Below are positions 9,701 through 15,525 of a DNA stretch of 23,770 nucleotides, piece after piece (positions within the stretch are counted from its first letter, which is position 1; each line of letters begins with the position of its first letter). Where the stretch lies: positions 1-23,770 of the forward strand of contig JAUZPX010000012.1 of NCBI GenBank assembly GCA_030705695.1. The letters are read 5' to 3'. The position numbers and the translations under genes were made by a program. This DNA comes from Bacillota bacterium (lineage in GTDB: Bacteria; Bacillota; Clostridia; Oscillospirales; Acutalibacteraceae). Under the pieces are notes generated by a model. It did not search any database, had not been told where the DNA came from, and saw nothing but the letters and a program-made list of their open reading frames with translations.

Positions 9701-11274
9701 TTAACATACGATCCTGTTGCAAAAGCATTGTTTTGGATTTTTAAATTAAACTGTACTGTATCACCAAAGTTGAAAGAAACTTGATTGTTTTTAACTGTTT
9801 TTGTAGGTACAAGCCAAGGCATTGCAGCAATAACATAAATGTCTTTGCTTGCTGTTTTAACAAGTGTATTTGTACCTTGATATGCAGTTTCGGTAACTGA
9901 ATTTGTGATTTTGTTACCAGATGCAGGCATTGCAACCGTTCCGTTTACTTTAAACTCAGAGTTATTCTGGAAGTCAACAGGGATGCTTTGCGAACCTGAA
10001 CCAATTGTCCATTTAACAGCTGTAACTTTTTCGCCGCTTTGAAGTGAAAGCGAAGATACGTTTAGAGTAGCATTGGAAGGATTAGCAAAAGGAGATCCTG
10101 TCCAAGTGCGCCATGAGCTGTTTAAATTTGTTTTATAGTAAATTGTTTCATTAATTGAATTGTTAAATGAGCCTGTAGAAATAGAGGTTAATGTTATTTC
10201 ATTTGGAATAGTATCAACAACATCTATGCTATCGATAGATGTGTTGCCTGTATTCTTAATTCCGCCAATATAAAAGTTTGCCGTCTGACCGACAGAATAT
10301 CTATCGTTGCTTTGTCTTCCGTTTTTATACAGTTGACCGATACTGAAAACAGGATCAGCTAATCCGTGTGTAACAGAAGCAGTAACAGTCGGTGCTGCAA
10401 CATTACTTATTAATGTACCTGTACATGAAACGTTATTTGTAACACTTGAAGAACTTGTAAATGACGAAGAAGGATACTTTAAAGTAACATAAAGAATCTT
10501 TGAAGCTCCTACATTAAGAGATGCAATATTCCAAACTACTGTGTTACCCGTTAATGTTCCGCCGTTATCTGCCGAAACAAATACAGAATTTGTCGGCAAA
10601 GTATCTGTTACGATAATGTTCTTAAGGTTAAGACCGCCTATTGTACTGTTTCCGTTTACAGTTATTGCATAAACAACATTCTGATCAACGGTAGGCAAAA
10701 CAGACGAGGGGGAAACTCTTGTTTTTGTAACAGACCAATCAGGTGATTTCACCATTGGTGTTACGTTAACGGTATTACTTACTACACTGCTGTTTGATGT
10801 AGCTATTGTAGCACTGTTGCTTGCAACATTAGCTTGACCGTTAATGGTATCAAGTGTTGTTCCCTCTGGGAACTTTGCACTTATTTTGAGTACTCCTGAA
10901 CGTCCAGCAGCCAGTGGATTATTAAAATTAAATGTAACAACATCATGTGTACCATCATTTGTTACATTAACAGATGCTATATCAACAGTATTAGTATAAG
11001 AAACATACTTAATATTTGCTGGCAGTACATCTGTAACGGTAACTCCTGATGCATCCTGTGTTGTACTTGCATTTCTGTATGAAACAGAATATGTAAATGT
11101 GTCTCCTGTATAAACAGACGACTTGTCAACACTAAGAGAAATACCAAGATTTGTTCCCGCATCCGCAAAAGCTATACTTGCCGCACTGACAAAGCTCATA
11201 GCGATTAATAAAACGCTAAGTAAGCAACACAGTGCTTTTTTGGGTTTTATCAATATTCTCCTCTTCATAAACAT
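3742..11274 (-). CDS. Giant secreted multidomain protein: DUF11-like, SdrD B-type and alternating C-terminal repeats
   Basis: 2510 residues. A Lys/Arg-rich start and hydrophobic core (about 14-36, ending ASIAFADA) form a Sec signal peptide. Residues ~40-865 hold about five DUF11-like beta domains (phrases such as VTVTDVLPANIKYVSY and IIVTDTLPTNSVFVSA). Residues ~870-1755 hold seven SdrD-type B domains, each starting near a WxDxNxNGIQDSGE loop that resembles calcium-binding loops. Residues ~1757-2510 hold seven ~105-residue repeats of a type I do not recognise. There is no LPXTG/hydrophobic/charged tail and no SLH domain; the protein ends in NGITVNVTN. Likely role: a long stiff extracellular stalk with a binding tip, as an adhesin or matrix protein. 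AAAGGAA precedes two possible starts, ATG 11274 and ATG 11268. The neighbouring polysaccharide genes suggest glycan-linked or matrix function (inference). Confidence 0.88.
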   Translation of the reverse strand: MFMKRRILIKPKKALCCLLSVLLIAMSFVSAASIAFADAGTNLGISLSVDKSSVYTGDTFTYSVSYRNASTTQDASGVTVTDVLPANIKYVSYTNTVDIASVNVTNDGTHDVVTFNFNNPLAAGRSGVLKISAKFPEGTTLDTINGQANVASNSATIATSNSSVVSNTVNVTPMVKSPDWSVTKTRVSPSSVLPTVDQNVVYAITVNGNSTIGGLNLKNIIVTDTLPTNSVFVSADNGGTLTGNTVVWNIASLNVGASKILYVTLKYPSSSFTSSSSVTNNVSCTGTLISNVAAPTVTASVTHGLADPVFSIGQLYKNGRQSNDRYSVGQTANFYIGGIKNTGNTSIDSIDVVDTIPNEITLTSISTGSFNNSINETIYYKTNLNSSWRTWTGSPFANPSNATLNVSSLSLQSGEKVTAVKWTIGSGSQSIPVDFQNNSEFKVNGTVAMPASGNKITNSVTETAYQGTNTLVKTASKDIYVIAAMPWLVPTKTVKNNQVSFNFGDTVQFNLKIQNNAFATGSYVNPIAVDTLDPAFENYQFLSYSQGNSSITAQPVIDTSSTKTINGKQYQLLKFKLNGTLNPGEYVVISYTVRIKNLTAAGFLTNSLFIGTQDNSTTYENDSSQLVTDTNDIDGDTSTTDNFIESDAKIFVKFQGSLGSVLSNKGSLDSTWSPVQYPGYVQTVAGGMADYKLVVNNDGSNGPIKNIVMINKLPTVGDTGVVDSSSRGSQWTPYLVNKITGVDGAALPAGTKIYYTTNANPSCQELSDTINNKGLTSDGWSLTPPADITTVKAIKVDFGPLVLNTGDSVAIQWPLRAPIGASAGMVAWDSFGFGATYTDVNSAGTSTVDTPFLPSEPKMVGFKIHEPVPINIGNYVWDDANKNGIQDSGETGINGVLVNLYVKDGENYDFVNYTRTGYSADGKPGFYEFVYQPAGIYRLEFVYPKTNTDSSSYTSTYYLSPYRAGSDSTLDSDGNPSTLKDVTIDSTTYNSVITPDYYLTSDDMSIGLGLYKTASVSNKVWYDKNANGIQDSGENGLANVTVKLLDGNGNPAVDVNGVAVSSQTTDANGNYNFTGLAPGTYKVQFTVPTGYKTSPVSQGTDITLDSDGVPSSDNTTATTAAFTLVSGQSKTDIDQGFYLGHIGNSVWEDKNANGIKDSGELGVSGVTVKLYKNGSSTALLTTTTDSSGNYSFDDLLPGNYVVTVFRPGSYSKFSIQPTGTTTDAIDNDSDVNSTGSTASFALTAGERIDTIDCGMYKFATIGDKVWHDLNGNGIQDSGEFGISGIKVRLTDTNGNAVIDGNGAVVADATTNASGNYSFTKLNPGIYVVHFVNTNQVYLLSPYKAGGTDSNDSDGIFTTNKDAEAVTNSITVISGQTNNNVDQGMYLASIGDKVWEDKNANGIQDSGETGIAGATVSLIDATTLLPAKDAFGNTVSSVTTDANGNYQFVNLAAGTYIVSFAKPTGFDLASDKALGSDRTKDSDINTITFKTDSITLTAGQRKTDIDAGFYKLASIGDTVFADTNGDGIRQITESGISGATVHLYKADGVTQAIDAYGNPVADKVTDANGNYLFIRLKPGSYVVKFDKPAGYDSATDKAQGTDRTVDSDIDVATLKTAVITVTSGQINADIDAGFYKYASLGDFVWNDKNANGIQDYGEPGVPNVTVNLYDKNGLFVKSTTSDANGKYTFTSLKPSAYKIGVILPSGYDKVTDKNKGTDPTIDNDINPSTLLSDSVSLVSGYNYTTTDIGLFAMSSVNCTLGIWTSATQDNISSLSATVYQYAPCYFKVKTIPDVTSLRLFADTGAAIDITSSKIISTYIGTDGMKYWIINNPFKTTGTKTVTFSSYAFGRWSGASIYCVQDTVLTAAILDVKTNYKSTDVNYTTSTILAGTNAYYSVKTDSTVTQIKIIINGTETIVPVQNILSVTTNTDGTKQWLVSSNFTTIGTYDVQFRGYKDSQWINQTVGVTTNVVKPIISIQYGSTQDVQNQTTYECPQNVPVYIRVKTPMIVDSLTMYEDNSWYQKVTSDQIISVTANGDGTKDWLIRMPFNTASSNKNLQFVAGYNGIVAPVSNLPTSLIINTTTIQSYKVSADSITFTGTSANIIAGFNAYFSFKTNDKVTQFKFVVNGVEEVVPVSNVIACVNMGDGTKSWMISRQFATSGSYTINVYGYVDGAWQTDYRTVSVSASELIQSVLTGTDANTINQTAITAKAGDTTYIKIRTLSSVSNLMLNCLGYYEIVPSANIVSVTDNGNGTKDWIITRVFTTLGTKSISYEPYYNGKWQAPSCHTINITVTSDVIKGVLTGTSTTSCNSLSTSNYANFPTYFIVVTYPNVTDIVVTINGVQRPLVIPCEKLNVLTNPDGSKQWLISLRHLDVGVNTVGFKGYIGGVLSNQTLTTTVTINSVISSITGGTTQNSLTSTAFSTTMATGSYVKVTTIPEATNLMMVMNGSYYEVVTPSMIVSKSVNANGQIDWILRRPFTLTGTKNISYEAMVNGAWSSPFANGITVNVTN
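3745..6006 (-). repeat. Seven ~105-residue C-terminal repeats in an alternating A/B pattern
   Basis: Repeat units start at about residues 1757, 1860, 1968, 2080, 2183, 2292 and 2400 of the giant protein. Each has a pattern of V-x-NG or Y-Y-E, then I-x-SV near the middle, a G(D/N)GTKxW-(L/I)I core and a final YxxGxW. Units 1, 3, 5 and 7 carry forms such as GTKSISYEPYYNGKW; units 2, 4 and 6 carry NG...VPV plus YDVQFRGYKDSQW-like ends. Nine cysteines occur in this segment, more than in the rest of the protein. No named family is recognised. Confidence 0.75.
6003..8668 (-). repeat. Seven tandem SdrD-type B domains
   Basis: Units begin near genomic 8668, 8236, 7853, 7500, 7116, 6740 and 6366, reading right to left, and are 118 to 144 codons long. 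Each opens with a variant of (I/L)G(D/N)xVWxDxNxNGIQDSGE, contains TDANGNYxF and PGxYxVxF, and ends near DIDxGFY. Unit 6 is degenerate in the loop (NGDGIRQITESG). Similarity is also visible in the DNA, for example repeated forms of ccgtttgcatttttatc, so recombination could change the copy number. Confidence 0.85.
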
Positions 11275-11289
11275 TCGTTCCTTTCTCTT

Positions 11290-11308
11290 ATCAAATTTAA
11301 AATTTGAT
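11290..11308. promoter_or_regulatory. Perfect palindrome in the leader of the giant gene
   Basis: atcaaattt and aaatttgat flank a single central A, giving perfect 9-bp arms. It lies about 16 bp upstream of the start codon, just before the ribosome site on the minus strand. It could be an operator or an RNA hairpin affecting translation; AT-richness makes a chance match possible. Confidence 0.4.
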
Positions 11309-11406
11309 TAATTTGTTAAAAAATTTAATAACTGAATACAAACAAGTGCAATAGTATGTACTTATATGCAATAATATACTTGTTAATGTACAAAGAAACT
11401 TTTATC

Positions 11407-11423
11407 TGTTCTTATTTAGAACA
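11407..11423. promoter_or_regulatory. Operator-like inverted repeat TGTTCT-N5-AGAACA
   Basis: Perfect 6-bp arms with a 5-bp spacer (tattt). It lies immediately downstream of the predicted -10 of the minus-strand promoter at 11435-11464, over or next to the transcription start, which is a usual repressor position. The binding protein is unknown. Confidence 0.4.
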
Positions 11424-11434
11424 ATTTAGCACTC

Positions 11435-11464
11435 AATATAACATACATTAGCTTTTTCATACAA
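11435..11464 (-). promoter_or_regulatory. Candidate promoter of the giant surface protein gene
   Basis: On the minus strand TTGTAT (11464-11459) and TATATT (11440-11435) are 18 bp apart. The predicted start near 11428 would give a ~150-nt leader. The region is very AT-rich, so other -10-like sequences exist and this choice is tentative. Confidence 0.35.
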
Positions 11465-11679
11465 TATTTTAAGTATTTTATAAAATATTTTATAGATGTT
11501 GAAACTTCACACATATAATATATTGTATGGTAACCCAAGTATTCAGTTTTAATTACACACATATTACCATATACCGTAAATAAATGCAATAGAAAATAGA
11601 AATTTAATATAAATTATTTGAAAAAAGTTGCCATGCAAACACATTTATTATTATTTTTTTAGTATTTCTTTACTAAATA

Positions 11680-11739
11680 TGTATAATTTTGTATTTTTTT
11701 GTATAATAATGTACATTTGTGTGTAAAAATGTATAATGA
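11680..11739 (+). repeat. Six helically phased 10-bp TGTA repeats upstream of the polysaccharide promoter
   Basis: Six consecutive 10-bp units start at 11680, 11690, 11700, 11710, 11720 and 11730: TGTATAATTT, TGTATTTTTT, TGTATAATAA, TGTACATTTG, TGTGTAAAAA, TGTATAATGA. Five begin TGTA and one TGTG. The array ends 5 bp before the -35 box at 11745. A 10-bp period places every unit on about the same face of the helix, as expected for a cooperative activator/repressor array or a curved UP-like element. Three units contain TATAAT, so tandem -10 elements are another reading. Confidence 0.6.
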
Positions 11740-11744
11740 ATTTA

Positions 11745-11773
11745 TTGACAACTGGAAAAAACACTGATATAAT
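11745..11773 (+). promoter_or_regulatory. Consensus promoter of the polysaccharide genes
   Basis: TTGACA (11745-11750) and TATAAT (11768-11773) are both exact consensus hexamers with an optimal 17-bp spacer. Transcription should start near 11780, leaving a leader of about 237 nt before the sugar transferase. It is the strongest promoter seen in the window. Confidence 0.85.
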
Positions 11774-11779
11774 ACAGTT

Positions 11780-11814
11780 AATAATACGCTAGAAAGTAAT
11801 TTTCGAGTATTATT
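11780..11814 (+). promoter_or_regulatory. 5'-end hairpin of the polysaccharide leader
   Basis: aataatac (11780-11787) pairs with gtattatt (11807-11814), with partial pairing inside (gaaa/tttc). It falls right at the predicted transcript start, where such hairpins can stabilise mRNA or act as an operator. It is AT-rich and so only moderately stable. Confidence 0.35.
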
Positions 11815-11824
11815 TTAACCAAAA

Positions 11825-11838
11825 TGTAAAATTTTACA
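11825..11838. promoter_or_regulatory. Perfect 14-bp palindrome in the leader
   Basis: tgtaaaattttaca is fully self-complementary and lies about 45 bp after the predicted transcript start. Its half-site begins TGTA like the upstream array, which may indicate the same binding protein. This is inference. Confidence 0.35.
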
Positions 11839-12016
11839 GTATTATTGCGAACTTGCGGATGCGAAAATGAAAGAAATTATTTTGTTTATGAAGGAATATA
11901 TTTGGAATTTGCATTAAAATGCATCAAAAATTATATTTTTTATACATTTTGTGCATTTTGTATAATTTTTGTTTTCAAAAATATATTTACACGTTTTAGA
12001 GAAAGGGTGACATTTT

Positions 12017-12715
12017 ATGAAAGCATATGAATTATTTAAACGTTTATTCGACTTCTTATTGGCTTTGGTTATTTTCGTAGTTATATTACCTTTTTTTGCT
12101 CTTATTTCATTACTGATAATAATTGAGTCGCCCGGGCCTGTGTTTTTTAAACAGAAACGCGTGGGTAAAAACAAAAATTTGTTTTACATACTTAAATTTA
12201 GAACCATGCGAAAAGAAACACCCGGTGATGTTGCAACTCATTTATTAAACAATCCAACACAATACATTACAAAGGTTGGAAGACTTCTAAGAAAATTCAG
12301 TATTGATGAGGTACCTCAGCTTATAAACATTTTAAAAGGCGAAATGAGCTTTATCGGACCTCGCCCAGCTTTGTGGAACCAATTTGATCTTATTGAATTA
12401 AGAGATAAATACGGTGCAAACAACGTGTTGCCTGGTCTTACCGGACTTGCACAAATCAAGGGCCGTGACGAACTGCCTCTTGAAGAAAAAGCATGTTATG
12501 ATGGTTTGTACAGTAAGAATTTATCACTACTTCAAGATTTAAAGATATTTTTGATAACTCCTTTTGTAGTATTAACCGCACGTGGGTTTAGTGACAATCA
12601 CGGTAAAAAAGAAAAGACTCAATATCATAACTATAGAAAGCCAATGATGCTTACCTCAGCTAACAAACCTATAATATTATTATTTATTTCGTCGATCAGA
12701 AAAATGTTTTTATAA
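12017..12715 (+). CDS. Initiating sugar-phosphate transferase (PglC-type polyprenyl-phosphate phosphoglycosyl transferase)
   Basis: 232 residues. A hydrophobic N-terminal segment (about 10-38) is followed by SPGPVFFKQKRVG, FYILKFRTMR, SIDEVPQLINILKGEMSFIGPRP and LPGLTGLAQIKGR. These are the signature blocks of the short monotopic phosphoglycosyl transferases that move a sugar-1-phosphate from a nucleotide sugar to undecaprenyl phosphate, the first step of repeat-unit assembly at the inner membrane face. Asp97-Glu98 correspond to the known catalytic Asp-Glu pair of PglC. The sugar is unknown. AGGGTGA lies 6 nt before the ATG. The last ~45 residues are basic and then hydrophobic (IILLFISS), longer than typical for the family. 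It is the first gene after the consensus promoter. Confidence 0.92.
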   Translation: MKAYELFKRLFDFLLALVIFVVILPFFALISLLIIIESPGPVFFKQKRVGKNKNLFYILKFRTMRKETPGDVATHLLNNPTQYITKVGRLLRKFSIDEVPQLINILKGEMSFIGPRPALWNQFDLIELRDKYGANNVLPGLTGLAQIKGRDELPLEEKACYDGLYSKNLSLLQDLKIFLITPFVVLTARGFSDNHGKKEKTQYHNYRKPMMLTSANKPIILLFISSIRKMFL

Positions 12716-12730
12716 TCTTTTACAAATCTA

Positions 12731-12759
12731 TTTAAAAATTAAATAATATGATATATAAT
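12731..12759 (+). promoter_or_regulatory. Weak candidate promoter before the radical SAM gene
   Basis: TTTAAA (12731-12736), a 17-bp spacer and TATAAT (12754-12759). The -35 is poor. If active, its transcript would run into the hairpin at 12783-12821, making that hairpin a leader attenuator rather than only a terminator. Confidence 0.3.
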
Positions 12760-12782
12760 ACATAATAAGTATTAAATCTCAA

Positions 12783-12821
12783 AAAAATCCGGCAGTTGGC
12801 GTAGTCAAGTACCGGATTTTT
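12783..12821 (+). terminator. Terminator or leader attenuator after the sugar transferase
   Basis: A 10-bp stem (aaaaatccgg with ccggattttt) with a 19-nt loop that can itself pair weakly (ttg/caa). The right arm ends in a T run, as in intrinsic terminators. It lies 68 nt after the sugar transferase stop and 20 nt before the radical SAM start, so some read-through or a separate promoter must serve the next genes. Confidence 0.65.
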
Positions 12822-12840
12822 ATGATAGAAAGGGCTTTTT

Positions 12841-14289
12841 ATGAAAATCACATTTATTAACCCACCGTTTTTAGATAAATATTCACGTAGCTCACGCAGC
12901 CCTGCAGTAACAAAAAGCGGAACGATTTATTTTCCGTTATGGCTTTCTTATGCAGCAGGCGTTGCCGAAGAAGCAGGCTTTGAAGTAAACATTACAGATG
13001 CACCTGCAGAGTGTATTAATACAGATCAAACGATTGAGAAAATTAAAAAATATGCTCCACAACTTGTGGTTTGCGATACCTCTACCCCAAGCATTCATTC
13101 TGATATTGAGTTTTGCAAAGCACTAAAAAGCAGTCTCCCAAACGTTTTTGTTTGTCTTGTAGGTACACATGCAAGCATTTTTGATGAAGATATCTTATCA
13201 AAATATGAATTTATAGATGCAGTTGCCCGTCATGAATATGACTATACCGTAAGAGAGCTCGCAGAATATATTAATTCAGCGAAAGAGCTTGATGAGGTTA
13301 AAGGCATAACTTTCAGAAAAAATACGGAAATAATCAAAAATCCAGACAGACCGTATATAGAAAATTTGGACGAGCTGCCGTTTGTAAGCAAAGTTTATCA
13401 TGACCACCTTGATATAAAAAACTATTTTTATGCACATGTTGCATTCCCTACTATTAGTATTTTTTCAAGCAGAGGCTGCCCATCAAAATGCTTTTTTTGC
13501 ATTTACTCACAAGTAATGTTCGGAAAAAGATTTAGGCGCAGATCAGCACAAAATCTTTTTAACGAAATTTTGTATATTGAAAAAACATTCCCAGAAGTAA
13601 AAGAAATACTCATTGATGACGATAATTTCACGGTTGATCAGCAAAATGTAAAACAATTTTGTGAGCTGATGATACAACACAAAAGCCGTTTAAAATGGAT
13701 AGTACAATCTCGTGTAAACTTAAAGTTTGACACAATGAAGCTTATGAAAGCAGCTGGCTGTAAATTACTTGTTGCGGGATTTGAAAGCGGAAATCAGCAA
13801 ATTCTTGATAACATGCATAAAGGCATTACGCTTGCTCAATCTGTTGAGTTTGACAGTAATGCAAAAAAAGCAGGTTTGCGTGTTCATGGCTGCTTTATGG
13901 CAGGCAACCCCGGTGAAACAAAAGAAACTCTCATGCAGACGCTCGAATTCGCAAAAAAACTTCATCTCGATACTGTTCAGTTTTTCCCGTTAATGCTGTA
14001 TCCAGGTACAGAAGCTTATGATTGGGCTGAACAAAACAATTATATTACCACAAAAGATTTCAGCGAATGGCTTACCGATGAAGGTTTACATAATTGTGTA
14101 TTTGCAACAGAGAATCTTACTTCGCAAGAACTTGTAAACTTTTGTGACTATGCACGCAAAAAGTTTTATCTTCGCCCAAAATATATGGCTTACAAAGCTT
14201 TACAATCCGTTACAAGCAAAGATGATTTTTTACGCACATTAAAATCAATGAATACATTCAGAAAATATCTTTTCAGAAAAGAGAAATAA
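12841..14289 (+). CDS. B12-binding-domain radical SAM protein
   Basis: 482 residues. The N-terminal ~130 residues form a Rossmann-like B12-binding-type domain (start MKITFINPPF; later VGTHASIF). The radical SAM core follows, with Cys213, Cys217 and Cys220 (GCPSKCFFC, CxxxCxxC) to hold a 4Fe-4S cluster, then IDDDNFT and an E-S-G-N-like stretch (VAGFESGNQQIL) typical of the SAM-binding barrel. The C-terminal region is short. Family members do methylations, ring formation or other radical chemistry; the substrate here is unknown. Its place between the initiating transferase and a GT2 gene suggests modification of a sugar or lipid intermediate, which is inference. AAAGGG lies 6 nt before the ATG; the next gene starts 3 nt after the stop. 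Confidence 0.85.
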   Translation: MKITFINPPFLDKYSRSSRSPAVTKSGTIYFPLWLSYAAGVAEEAGFEVNITDAPAECINTDQTIEKIKKYAPQLVVCDTSTPSIHSDIEFCKALKSSLPNVFVCLVGTHASIFDEDILSKYEFIDAVARHEYDYTVRELAEYINSAKELDEVKGITFRKNTEIIKNPDRPYIENLDELPFVSKVYHDHLDIKNYFYAHVAFPTISIFSSRGCPSKCFFCIYSQVMFGKRFRRRSAQNLFNEILYIEKTFPEVKEILIDDDNFTVDQQNVKQFCELMIQHKSRLKWIVQSRVNLKFDTMKLMKAAGCKLLVAGFESGNQQILDNMHKGITLAQSVEFDSNAKKAGLRVHGCFMAGNPGETKETLMQTLEFAKKLHLDTVQFFPLMLYPGTEAYDWAEQNNYITTKDFSEWLTDEGLHNCVFATENLTSQELVNFCDYARKKFYLRPKYMAYKALQSVTSKDDFLRTLKSMNTFRKYLFRKEK

Positions 14290-14292
14290 CAT

Positions 14293-15441
14293 ATGTATGT
14301 TGCACTGATTGTCATATTTGTTTTAAGTGTTTTTTTAAGCGTCTATACTTATGTTTTTTATCCTGCAATTCTTTTTGCCTTAAGGAAAAAGTATCCAAAA
14401 CATACTCTTAATACTGAGTATTTTCCTAAGGTATCTGTTATAATTGCTGCCTATAATGAAGAAAAGGTTATTCGTGAAAAAGCAGAAAATCTGCTAAGTT
14501 TAAATTATCCGATTGAAAAAATGGAGTTCCTTTTCGGATCTGACGGCAGCACAGATAAAACAGTTGCAATTCTTAATGAATATAAGAATATTCCAAGCTT
14601 TAAAATTTTTGATTATAAGCGCGGCGGTAAAGTAAATGTTTTAAATAATTTGATGAAAGAGGCATCGGGAGAAATTTTCATTTTTACAGATGCAAATACA
14701 ATGCTTCATCCAGATGCAGTGAAAATACTGGTGCAATCCTTTAAAGATAATATTGGCTGCGTCAGCGGTCAGCTTAGGCTTATGCCTACAGGAAAAAACG
14801 ACACTGGCGAACAAAGCGAAGGCAGCTATTGGAAATATGAAAACATAATTAAAAAATATGAAAGCAAAATCGGAAAACTATCTGGTGCCAACGGTGCGTT
14901 ATATGCCGTAAAGCGTGAGCTTTGCAGCGAATTACCAAGTAATATTATTAATGATGATTTTTATATCTCTACTATGGTAACCATGTCCGGCAAAGATGTA
15001 ATTATGAATGCCGATGCAATTGCTTATGAAACACCAAATGATAGCTTAAAAAGCCAGTTTGATCGCCATATTCGAGATGGAGCCGGACATTATCAGTTAA
15101 TTCCGAAATTTTTGCCCCTTCTTTCACCGTTAAAAGGAGCAGCGAGCTTTACATATGTATCTCATCGGCTAATCCGTTGGCTTGTTCCGTTTTTTATTAT
15201 TCTTGCAATCGTTTCAAGCTTTATACTAGCTTTTAATTCTGTTGCTTTTGCAGTAATATTCGCATTGCAGGCATTATGTTATCTATTCATGGTATTATAT
15301 TCCTTTTTGCAAAGCAAAAATATTAAAATTCCGTTAGTAAGCATGGTATTTTACTTTTTGTGCGTTAATCTTGCTCTTTTATTGGGACTTTTTAGATTAT
15401 GTACAAAAAAACAAAAGCAAACATGGGAAACTCAACGTTAA
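14293..15441 (+). CDS. Membrane-bound family 2 glycosyltransferase
   Basis: 382 residues. One N-terminal membrane helix (about 3-27), a cytoplasmic GT-A domain starting VSVIIAAYNEE, and three or so C-terminal membrane helices (about 295-375). Catalytic landmarks: Asp84-Gly-Ser (SDGSTDKT), the DxD-type TDAN with Asp133, Asp221-Asp222 (NDDFYIS) and an RHIRDGAGHY segment that stands where processive synthases have QxxRW. This resembles IcaA/cellulose-synthase-like GT2 enzymes, but donor and acceptor are unknown. It starts 3 nt after the radical SAM stop with only a weak AAGAG site, so it is probably translated by coupling with that gene. Confidence 0.87.
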   Translation: MYVALIVIFVLSVFLSVYTYVFYPAILFALRKKYPKHTLNTEYFPKVSVIIAAYNEEKVIREKAENLLSLNYPIEKMEFLFGSDGSTDKTVAILNEYKNIPSFKIFDYKRGGKVNVLNNLMKEASGEIFIFTDANTMLHPDAVKILVQSFKDNIGCVSGQLRLMPTGKNDTGEQSEGSYWKYENIIKKYESKIGKLSGANGALYAVKRELCSELPSNIINDDFYISTMVTMSGKDVIMNADAIAYETPNDSLKSQFDRHIRDGAGHYQLIPKFLPLLSPLKGAASFTYVSHRLIRWLVPFFIILAIVSSFILAFNSVAFAVIFALQALCYLFMVLYSFLQSKNIKIPLVSMVFYFLCVNLALLLGLFRLCTKKQKQTWETQR

Positions 15442-15471
15442 TTATTTTTACACATTTAGAATTAATTTCAC

Positions 15472-15510
15472 AAAAACACAGCCATTTTATTGACATTTGG
15501 CTGTATTTTT
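15472..15510 (+). terminator. Terminator after the GT2 gene
   Basis: acagcca (15478-15484) pairs with tggctgt (15498-15504), extended by an A-run opposite a T-run after one mismatch, and ends in TTTTT. It lies about 35 nt after the GT2 stop, so the first polysaccharide transcript likely ends here. Confidence 0.8.
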
Positions 15511-15525
15511 GATTATATTATCTTG

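Larger units (their letters stand above)
11275..12016. other. 742-bp AT-rich intergenic control region between divergent genes
   Basis: No convincing gene is present. The left half carries the leader and probable promoter of the giant minus-strand gene with palindromes at 11290-11308 and 11407-11423. The middle has inverted copies of catacaatat (11458-11467) and atattgtatg (11520-11529), and tatggtaa (11526-11533) facing ttaccata (11564-11571). The right half has a phased repeat array, a consensus promoter and a ~237-nt leader for the polysaccharide genes. The density of symmetric sites suggests that both directions are regulated. Confidence 0.7.

Noticed and set aside
11845..12030. 61-codon Cys-rich open frame beginning with TTG in the leader of the sugar transferase
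   Set aside because: There is no ribosome site before the TTG, the frame overlaps the start of the sugar transferase, and it has no recognisable domain.
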